NCBI GenBank assembly: GCA_030043155.1
Contig: JASHYE010000401.1
Coordinates: 1-7,020 of the forward strand
Direction of reading: 5' to 3'
Origin: Candidatus Acidiferrales bacterium
GTDB taxonomy: Bacteria > Acidobacteriota > Terriglobia > Acidoferrales > UBA7541
Length of the DNA: 7,020 nucleotides
Part shown: positions 1 through 4,354 of the stretch, piece after piece
How positions within the stretch are numbered: position 1 is the first letter of the stretch
How the letters are laid out: each line of letters begins with the position of its first letter
Notes under the pieces: generated by a model
Database searches by the model: none
Told to the model about the DNA's origin: nothing
The model's input: the letters and a program-made list of their open reading frames with translations, nothing else
Position numbers and translations under genes: made by a program

Positions 1-184
1 TGTACCAATCCGCCGCGGCGCTTGCCCCACCCCCAGGGCCAATGCTGAACGGCGTACCGATGGGCGTGGCACCGGCGCTCGTGAAGCTTGAATTGGGAAT
101 AGCATTGCCGCGCGCAGCGATGGCTGCGAGCAGCACGGTTGACAAAAGTCCGGCAAAACGCAGAATGCCCCTTCTCACGTTCAC
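1..184 (-). CDS. N-terminal part of an exported protein, cut by left edge
   Basis: Only the first 61 codons are in the window, and the reading frame stays open to base 1. The start is read as GTG at 184-182 because AGGAGG (196-191) lies 6 nt upstream. A second in-frame GTG at 178-176 fits the RBS less well. The N-terminus is a typical Sec signal peptide: a basic stretch (VNVRRG), a hydrophobic core (residues about 7-23) and a likely cleavage site after ARGNA (residue 28). The visible mature part is rich in Gly, Ala, Ser, Thr and Pro, as in extracellular or surface proteins. It lies on the same strand as, and downstream of, the PEP-CTERM gene at 442-1092, so it may be a second surface protein of that kind, but the C-terminus is not visible. 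Product and family are not recognised. The gene and its export are well supported; the function is unknown. Confidence 0.8.
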   Translation of the reverse strand, partial: MNVRRGILRFAGLLSTVLLAAIAARGNAIPNSSFTSAGATPIGTPFSIGPGGGASAAADWY

Positions 185-190
185 GTTTTT

Positions 191-196
191 CCTCCT
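191..196 (-). promoter_or_regulatory. Strong Shine-Dalgarno of the left-edge gene
   Basis: On the minus strand AGGAGG is followed by a 6-nt A-rich spacer and GTG at 184. It is the strongest RBS on the minus strand of this window, and it decides the non-ATG start. Confidence 0.75.
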
Positions 197-251
197 CGCT
201 TGAACAAACTTCTTAAACTTTCCGTTCAGAGCAGCCCCGCCTCGGACGGGT

Positions 252-268
252 AAAAAACCGTGGAACGG
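252..268 (-). terminator. Weak intrinsic-terminator-like element
   Basis: Read on the minus strand, CCGT-TCC-ACGG is followed directly by six T residues (257-252). The stem is only 4 bp, though all but one pair is G-C. If functional it would end transcription coming from the PEP-CTERM gene before the left-edge gene. The short stem keeps confidence low. Confidence 0.25.
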
Positions 269-352
269 GTGGCCACAAACCAAGAGCGCGAATCTCACCT
301 CGATTCACGGTGAAATCTTGCGGCAGCCACCACACTGTCGCGTATGATTGCG

Positions 353-390
353 ACCGCTGCTGGTCAGCGGGTGGGCCAACCAGCAGCGGT
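353..390. repeat. Perfect 12-bp inverted repeat (hairpin)
   Basis: ACCGCTGCTGGT (353-364) and ACCAGCAGCGGT (379-390) are exact reverse complements separated by 14 nt. Eight of the 12 pairs are G-C, so the hairpin should be stable on either strand. It begins about 50 nt past the stop codon of the PEP-CTERM gene. No T-run follows on either strand, so it is not a standard intrinsic terminator. It could be an mRNA 3'-end stabiliser, part of a factor-dependent terminator, or a copy of a dispersed repeat. Confidence 0.8.
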
Positions 391-441
391 ACCTCCACTA
401 CAACTAAACCGAACCGTGAAACCTTGAATCCGTCTGTTAAC

Positions 442-1092
442 TCATGCTCGCGCAAATTTGCGGCGAATGAAACCAATTGGCAATCCCGAAGCGAGCAAGA
501 GCAGCGTGTCGGGCTCTGGAGTTGGACTTGGCGCCGTTCCAAACGGAAGCCCGACTGTGCCGGTAACGCCTGTGATCGCCGGATCTCCGCTGTAATTGAC
601 GGTGAGGGTGCCGTTTACGCCAGTTATATCGTCGTCGAACGTGTTAAAACAAGAGGCGCCGCAAGGAGGATTCCCCAACTCCACAGCTATCGCAAAAACG
701 CTAAAATCAAAGGTAAGGGAATCAGCGGTAGTGCTTGCTTTGAACGAGGTAATGTGGGCATCGAGTTCAAAATCGCCAACGCCGTCGACTACGTTGCTGA
801 AGATGATATTGGGGATGCTTGTGTCGAAACTCATGGTCAGTGGGGAGCCATCCAACACACCAGCGACATAAGGGTTAGCGCTCAGGAACGAGGAGCTGAT
901 GCCTGTAAAGCTAGTTATCTGGACGGTTGCACTCCCCGTGTAGACGCCGCCGCTCACCGAAAATGATCCACTGCACGCAACCTGGCCGGTACCGCCGCAG
1001 CCGACTGTGCCGCTCGGCGACGCTTTGGCACCCACTGAAGTGAGCGCCACTGTCAGAATCAGCCCTGCAACTGCCGAGAAAAGTTTTCGCAT
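442..1092 (-). CDS. Short PEP-CTERM domain surface protein
   Basis: A 216-residue protein with a signal peptide (MRKLFSAVAG, hydrophobic to about residue 20, likely cleavage after AKA at residue 24) and a C-terminal sorting signal. The sorting signal is PTPEP (residues 190-194), a hydrophobic stretch TLLLLASGLPIGFI, then the basic end RRKFARA. In the known PEP-CTERM/exosortase system this tail is recognised by an integral-membrane exosortase and cleaved, placing the protein at the surface or in the extracellular matrix. No exosortase gene is visible here. The mature part (25-189) is predicted beta-rich, with many Ser, Thr, Gly and Val, and has two Cys pairs (C32/C40 and C144/C148). I do not recognise a named domain in it. 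The ATG at 1092 is chosen because AAGGA lies 8 nt upstream and the signal peptide begins there. An in-frame ATG at 1134 would put 14 unlikely residues before the signal. The sorting class is well supported; the function is unknown. Confidence 0.88.
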   Translation of the reverse strand: MRKLFSAVAGLILTVALTSVGAKASPSGTVGCGGTGQVACSGSFSVSGGVYTGSATVQITSFTGISSSFLSANPYVAGVLDGSPLTMSFDTSIPNIIFSNVVDGVGDFELDAHITSFKASTTADSLTFDFSVFAIAVELGNPPCGASCFNTFDDDITGVNGTLTVNYSGDPAITGVTGTVGLPFGTAPSPTPEPDTLLLLASGLPIGFIRRKFARA

Positions 1093-1432
1093 AGTGAATG
1101 TCCTTGTCGTTGCCCTCTGTATTGGAATCCCCAAGCGAGCCTAACCCGCCCGCTGAACCTGCTTCTTGCAACGCGTTTGCCGCAAGTGCATGCAGAGGTT
1201 CATCCTCGCACTCAATTTTTCTCATTTGTTTCTAAACGCGATCTAAGCGCTCAACTGCAACACCATCAATGGCTAACGAACGCATCTAAACAAGTGCGAC
1301 GACAAAAAACCACTTGTGCACGGAAGATTCGGTCACGACGTAAATAGATGGAACAACGGCAGTTGTCGGAAGTGTGCAAACGCTTGCGCTTCAACGCAAA
1401 ACTACATCACTCTCATTCACTCGGAGAGAGCT
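1093..1432. other. Intergenic region between TPR and PEP-CTERM genes
   Basis: This 340-bp stretch carries the downstream end of the TPR gene and the upstream region of the PEP-CTERM gene, both on the minus strand. I see a 7-bp hairpin at 1290-1317, the inverted arms CTTGC (1165-1169) and GCAAG (1182-1186) around the palindrome AACGCGTT, and the palindrome TGCATGCA (1187-1194). No convincing -35/-10 pair, RNA gene or well-supported small gene is visible. The separation makes co-transcription of the two flanking genes unlikely but does not exclude it. Confidence 0.6.
1290..1317 (-). terminator. Possible terminator hairpin downstream of the TPR gene
   Basis: ACAAGTG and CACTTGT form a perfect 7-bp stem with a 14-nt loop. 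Read on the minus strand, the loop contains six T residues, and the stem ends in TTT before A. It lies about 115 nt past the TPR stop codon. The long loop and the very short T-run after the stem make it a weak candidate. Confidence 0.3.
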
Positions 1433-2743
1433 TCACTCGCCCCTGAAAGCACTCTTCAGATAGCGCGCGGCGGCCCGATCCGTTGCCGAGTCCGGTGGAG
1501 CGATGCTCTGGGCTTGCTTGTAATGCTCAATGGCTCTCGCGCGCTTGCCCATCAGGTCATAGACCTCTCCTGCTTCAAGCGCGGCCGGCCCGGTAACGCC
1601 AGCGTTGGCGTGAGGATACTCGATGGCTTTGTCGAACGCGGCTGCAGCCGCGGCATAGTCCTTCTTGCGTCGCAAAGCCTGTCCCAGCGAGTACGCCGCG
1701 CGTTCGACGTGAGCACCGGGGAAGAAACCCTGCTCTCCAAGTTCGACAAGCCGGCGATAGGTATCAATAGCCTCATCGTGCTTTCCAGAAGCGTTTAGCA
1801 GATCGGCGCAGGCTAATCCGAAAATGAAGTTGTGCGGGAAATTGGCGTAATCGCGCCCAAGAAGAGCAAGCGCCTCATTGTAACGGCTCTCGCGAGCTAG
1901 AAATAACGCCAGGATCGTGCTTGCGTCGATGCTTTCCTCGCCTCCGCCGTCGACGGCCTGCTGAAGCAAGGCAAGCCCCTTCGTCTTGTTGCCGCGCATG
2001 TCGGCAACGAACGCAAGGCTCTTTTCCCACCACGAAAGGCTCCCAACAACGTACTGAAACGCGCCCACAACAAGCTTCGCATCGGAGTAATTTGGATCGA
2101 GTTTCAAGACGCGCTGGTCGTCATGATAAGCGCCGAGGCCCTCTCGCAATGCTCCAAGCCAGTGCTTTTCGATCACGGCTGAGTAAACGGTGGCGAGGCC
2201 GCGCGCCACGGCGCGAGCAAAAAGTGCATCCACGTCCTTGGGATTTTTCGCTAGCGCCTGATTGGCGAGTGCAATTGCCTTCTGTGAGAGGTCAGTGATC
2301 TCGGCTTTGACTTGCGGATCCAACGGAGCCGCGTTGAGCGCAAGAAACCTATTGCCCATGTATAGAGTGGCGTCGAGCTGGTCTTCGCGGTTGAGCTCCT
2401 TAGCCAGTACTCCTGCAAGCAGGTGGTTGATGACAAACGGATCGTTGGGATAGCGCTGGCGCTCCTGCTGGAACAGAGCAATCGCGCGGTCATAGTCCAT
2501 GTTGTAGAAAGCCTCAAAGCCCTGGCGCGTGGCGGCATCGTTTGGCTGGACGCGAAACGGAAGCTTGGCGGCAGCGCTGTTCTGCGCGGAGCGCTCAGCA
2601 GAGCTATCCACACACCAGACGGCGGAGGCATTATTTGCTAATTGGTGCGCTACTGAGATTCCAGCGGCTTTGGCCGGCACGCCAACCGTCGCAACGGCAA
2701 GCGCACAAAAAGCTGACCTTAGAATCGGCGCGCAAGAGGGCAA
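1433..2743 (-). CDS. Exported tetratricopeptide-repeat (TPR) protein
   Basis: A 436-residue protein with a signal peptide (hydrophobic about residues 6-23, likely cleavage after AKA at residue 26), so probably periplasmic or secreted. Helical TPR-type repeats cover most of the rest: about 73-107 (GFEAFYNMDYDRAIALFQ), 157-185, 208-236, 273-300, 307-337, and two near-canonical ones at 348-380 (ALRRKKDYAAAAAAFDKAI) and 387-418. TPR solenoids bind protein partners, and no catalytic domain is seen. An Ala/Asn/Ser-rich stretch (about 27-70) links the signal to the first repeat. The start is TTG at 2743. A stop codon lies upstream in frame with no ATG or GTG between, and GGCGGAG lies about 8 nt before the TTG. 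Starting later would remove the signal peptide. The gene is divergent from the PilZ gene and about 340 bp upstream of the PEP-CTERM gene. The partner and pathway are unknown. Confidence 0.85.
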   Translation of the reverse strand: MPSCAPILRSAFCALAVATVGVPAKAAGISVAHQLANNASAVWCVDSSAERSAQNSAAAKLPFRVQPNDAATRQGFEAFYNMDYDRAIALFQQERQRYPNDPFVINHLLAGVLAKELNREDQLDATLYMGNRFLALNAAPLDPQVKAEITDLSQKAIALANQALAKNPKDVDALFARAVARGLATVYSAVIEKHWLGALREGLGAYHDDQRVLKLDPNYSDAKLVVGAFQYVVGSLSWWEKSLAFVADMRGNKTKGLALLQQAVDGGGEESIDASTILALFLARESRYNEALALLGRDYANFPHNFIFGLACADLLNASGKHDEAIDTYRRLVELGEQGFFPGAHVERAAYSLGQALRRKKDYAAAAAAFDKAIEYPHANAGVTGPAALEAGEVYDLMGKRARAIEHYKQAQSIAPPDSATDRAAARYLKSAFRGE

Positions 2744-2844
2744 GTTGACGGCTCCGCCTGAACCATAGCAAGTTTCTATGCCGGCGCTCTAGTGTACTGC
2801 GAGGCGACGTCCCAGTGGCTCCCACAAATTAGGGCCGGCGGATA

Positions 2845-2864
2845 GTACGCAAAACATTGCGTAC
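2845..2864. repeat. Perfect 8-bp hairpin with AACA loop
   Basis: GTACGCAA (2845-2852) and TTGCGTAC (2857-2864) are exact reverse complements around a 4-nt loop. The outer arms GCCG and CGGC could extend the stem with a bulge on the left side. The short loop fits an RNA hairpin. As DNA it could also be a dyad operator between the two divergent genes. Confidence 0.6.
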
Positions 2865-2915
2865 CGGCGCAAGTACTTTGGTACCACATAAATGAGTCGC
2901 CCTGCCCAGTGCGCT

Positions 2916-2944
2916 ATCCCCAGGCAGTCCGTAGACTTGGGGAT
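2916..2944. repeat. 11-bp hairpin with a 3-nt bulge
   Basis: ATCCCCA (2916-2922) pairs with TGGGGAT (2938-2944). After a GGC bulge, AGTC (2926-2929) pairs with GACT (2934-2937) around the loop CGTA. It lies 120-150 nt before the PilZ start. Confidence 0.5.
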
Positions 2945-3024
2945 GTCGAGACTGCGTGAAATGCGTGCGCCGCAGCATGGCGCAGCAGCACAGGCCCTTC
3001 AGGGTCACAGGCTGCAATGACTTG

Positions 3025-3044
3025 GGAGTCTCGACTGAGATTCC
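3025..3044 (+). promoter_or_regulatory. Leader hairpin just upstream of the PilZ gene RBS
   Basis: GGAGTCTC (3025-3032) pairs with GAGATTCC (3037-3044), 8 pairs including one G-U, around the tetraloop GACT. It ends 9 nt before the Shine-Dalgarno AAGGAAG (3054-3060), which lies 5 nt from the ATG at 3066. At this position it could modulate access to the RBS. That role is inference from position only. Confidence 0.4.
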
Positions 3045-3065
3045 GAGAGGTGCAAGGAAGCAGCC

Positions 3066-4049
3066 ATGAACGCTCGAATGCCGGGCCTGTTCAAGTTCAG
3101 CACAAAAACCGGGGCGCCACAGCCAAGCGCCCCAGCCAAGGCGCCCGCGCGTCCGGATTCCCAAACAACCCCTGACGAAGCCAAAGCGGCGATCGCAGAG
3201 ATCATCGCTGACATGGCCAAGCACGAGGCGCGGAACCCGCGCGCCACCTCCTCCCCCGTCAAGCAAGAGCGGCGTCACCGTCGGCGCGTGAAAATCTCCG
3301 CTCCGGTGCGCGTCCGCCAAGTGAGCCCGCCGCGCGCGGCGGAATTCGATTTGACAATGACTTCCGACGTTTCGCGCGAAGGCATTTTGTTTGAAACATC
3401 GCGCGCCAGTTATCAGCGCGGACAGGAAGTCGCCGTGGTGTTTCCGTATCGCGCCATGCTTCCGGGCGAGCAGGCGATCGAACAGCGCGGGCAGGTCGTT
3501 CGAGTCGTGCGCGCCAGTGAGAGCCGCTTTGGCGTTGCGGTCGCTTTCCTGGAGGGTGCTCCAAAACTTGAATTCGTGGATGCGCTAGGCAATCCATTAG
3601 GGGACGATTCCGGGCACGCGAGCGAATCTGTGGCAAGCCACGCTGGCAAGAAGCCGCTGATCATCCATGTGGATGCAGACCAGCGCGTGCGCTCGCTGGT
3701 GCGCGCCGAACTGGACCTGCAAGGCTACGCGGTGGAATCGGTGCAAGATCCGAATCTGGCTCTCGCGCTTCTGCGGCATCACACACCTGTGGCATTGATC
3801 TGCGAGTCTGAACCTTTCTCGGATGCTCTGCCGGGAGGCGGAGAAATGTCCGGCTACGATCTTTGTGTCGTTATTCGCCGAAACTCGAAGTTCGCGCGAA
3901 TGCCCGTGATTTTGACCACGCGCTCCGGATTGCCCAGTGACTTTGCGACGGCTCACGCGCTGGGTGCGACAGTATGCGTATCGAAACCATACGATTTGAA
4001 GCGCATCGCCAATCTGGTGCGCATGCTGGCTCCTGCTGAAACAAAGTAG
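3066..4049 (+). CDS. PilZ domain protein fused to a degenerate response-regulator receiver domain
   Basis: A 327-residue cytoplasmic protein. Residues 1-67 are a Pro/Ala-rich, probably flexible N-terminus with a short helix (about 36-55). Residues about 68-163 form a PilZ domain with both c-di-GMP-binding signatures: the Arg-rich motif RRHRRR (69-74) and DVSREG (101-106), matching D/N-x-S-x-x-G. Residues about 197-322 look like a receiver (REC) domain: IIHVDAD (199-205), the hydrophobic strand VALIC, MSGYDLC (261-267), VILTT (281-285) and the conserved Lys in SKP (K307). Two phosphorylation residues look altered. The second residue of the acidic pair is Ala204, and the usual phosphoacceptor Asp aligns with Glu247 in ICESEP. 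About nine extra residues follow that site. The receiver may thus be unphosphorylated and signal-independent, or mimic the phosphorylated state. No DNA-binding or enzymatic output domain is present, so output is probably by protein contact. ATG 3066 is supported by AAGGAAG 5 nt upstream. Confidence 0.9.
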   Translation: MNARMPGLFKFSTKTGAPQPSAPAKAPARPDSQTTPDEAKAAIAEIIADMAKHEARNPRATSSPVKQERRHRRRVKISAPVRVRQVSPPRAAEFDLTMTSDVSREGILFETSRASYQRGQEVAVVFPYRAMLPGEQAIEQRGQVVRVVRASESRFGVAVAFLEGAPKLEFVDALGNPLGDDSGHASESVASHAGKKPLIIHVDADQRVRSLVRAELDLQGYAVESVQDPNLALALLRHHTPVALICESEPFSDALPGGGEMSGYDLCVVIRRNSKFARMPVILTTRSGLPSDFATAHALGATVCVSKPYDLKRIANLVRMLAPAETK

Positions 4050-4052
4050 TTC

Positions 4053-4071
4053 GTCCAATCTAAGTCCAATC
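4053..4071. repeat. Two GTCCAATC direct repeats at 11-bp spacing
   Basis: GTCCAATC occurs at 4053-4060 and again at 4064-4071. The 11-bp period is about one helical turn, as in sites bound by a protein dimer on one face of DNA. The pair starts 4 bp after the PilZ gene stop. With only two short copies it may be chance. Confidence 0.4.
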
Positions 4072-4101
4072 CAAAAGATGTAGTCTTTGCGGCCAGCCAA
4101 C

Positions 4102-4210
4102 GAGCAACCCTGCAAAGCGAGCGGTGCATCGCATGCGGCGACCGCGCAGCCCGGCAACTATGCAGGTCTGCTGCATGGAGTCGGTCCGAATCGTAGGGTT
4201 GCGGGTGCTC
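4102..4210. other. Candidate folded RNA segment (closing helix around two hairpins)
   Basis: CAACCCT (4105-4111) is the exact complement of AGGGTTG (4195-4201), and GAGC (4102-4105) could alternatively pair with GCTC (4207-4210). Inside lie a bulged hairpin, GCGGTGCAT with ATGC and ACCGC (4121-4145), and a hairpin of CTATGCAG with CTGCATGG (4158-4178, one G-U). Together this is a plausible three-way-junction fold. The strong promoter lies downstream at 4223-4250. A plus-strand RNA would therefore be part of the PilZ transcript's 3' region or need a separate promoter. Confidence 0.3.
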
Positions 4211-4219
4211 AAAATGAGC
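4207..4219. promoter_or_regulatory. Dyad next to the -35 element, possible operator
   Basis: GCTCA (4207-4211) and TGAGC (4215-4219) are perfect inverted half-sites separated by AAA. The dyad ends 3 bp before the -35 hexamer at 4223, where many activators or repressors bind. No regulator is identified. Confidence 0.35.
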
Positions 4220-4222
4220 CGC

Positions 4223-4250
4223 TTGATGCGTTCGGGCAGCCACGTATAAT
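4223..4250 (+). promoter_or_regulatory. Sigma70-type promoter of the lipoprotein gene
   Basis: A perfect TATAAT -10 box (4245-4250) is preceded by TTGATG (4223-4228, 4 of 6 matches to TTGACA) with a 16-bp spacer. Transcription would begin near 4257, giving a leader of about 98 nt before the ATG at 4355. It is the best promoter match I can see in the window. Confidence 0.6.
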
Positions 4251-4262
4251 GCTTGTTCGCTC

Positions 4263-4290
4263 GCGGCTCGCCGGAGCGCACCTGAGCCGC
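4263..4290 (+). repeat. Leader hairpin with an alternative fold
   Basis: GCGGCTC (4263-4269) and GAGCCGC (4284-4290) form a perfect 7-bp GC-rich stem. Part of the left arm can instead pair locally: GCTC (4266-4269) with GAGC (4274-4277) around GCCG. The two folds exclude each other. The element lies just downstream of the predicted transcription start. A switching role is speculative. Confidence 0.4.
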
Positions 4291-4342
4291 AGGCGACTGT
4301 ATTAGCGCAGGTGGCTTCAGGCGATTGGATATGATGGGATCT

Positions 4343-4347
4343 GGAGG
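4343..4347 (+). promoter_or_regulatory. Shine-Dalgarno that fixes the lipoprotein start
   Basis: GGAGG is followed by a 7-nt spacer and ATG at 4355. The upstream in-frame starts (TTG 4325, ATG 4331, ATG 4334) have no comparable RBS, and they would add residues before the signal peptide. Confidence 0.75.
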
Positions 4348-4354
4348 ATTACGG

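Larger units (their letters stand above)
2744..3065. other. Divergent intergenic region with several hairpins
   Basis: This 322-bp region separates the start codons of the TPR gene (minus) and the PilZ gene (plus), so it must hold promoters for both. I could not pick a convincing -35/-10 pair for either. It contains perfect or near-perfect hairpins at 2845-2864, 2916-2944, 2966-2984 and 3025-3044. It also has the direct repeat CACAGGC (2990-2996 and 3006-3012). The open frame that covers part of it on the minus strand is an antisense shadow of the PilZ gene. Confidence 0.6.
4050..4354. other. Intergenic region between PilZ gene and lipoprotein gene
   Basis: This 305-bp stretch lies between two plus-strand genes. 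From left to right it holds a pair of GTCCAATC direct repeats, a 4102-4210 segment that can fold into a closed multi-stem structure, a GCTCA-AAA-TGAGC dyad, a sigma70-type promoter, and a leader hairpin before the lipoprotein RBS. The internal promoter suggests the lipoprotein gene is transcribed on its own. Minus-strand open frames here are not supported by RBS or composition. Confidence 0.6.

Noticed and set aside
310..966. Long open frame antisense to the PEP-CTERM gene
   Set aside because: It overlaps the PEP-CTERM gene, which has a signal peptide, sorting tail and RBS. The antisense product has no recognisable motif and no RBS.
911..1225. Minus-strand open frame starting MRKIECEDEP upstream of the PEP-CTERM gene
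   Set aside because: It has no Shine-Dalgarno and runs into the PEP-CTERM gene in another frame. I considered a leader peptide, but nothing supports it.
3001..3050. c-di-GMP (GEMM) riboswitch before the PilZ gene
   Set aside because: A hairpin is present, but I could not find the conserved GEMM core by eye, so I do not call it.
2829..3320. Minus-strand open frame covering the divergent region and the PilZ N-terminus
   Set aside because: It is an antisense shadow typical of GC-rich DNA. The plus-strand PilZ gene has domain motifs and a good RBS.
3597..4157. Minus-strand open frame antisense to the receiver domain
   Set aside because: It has no motif or RBS, and the opposite strand encodes a recognisable receiver-like domain.
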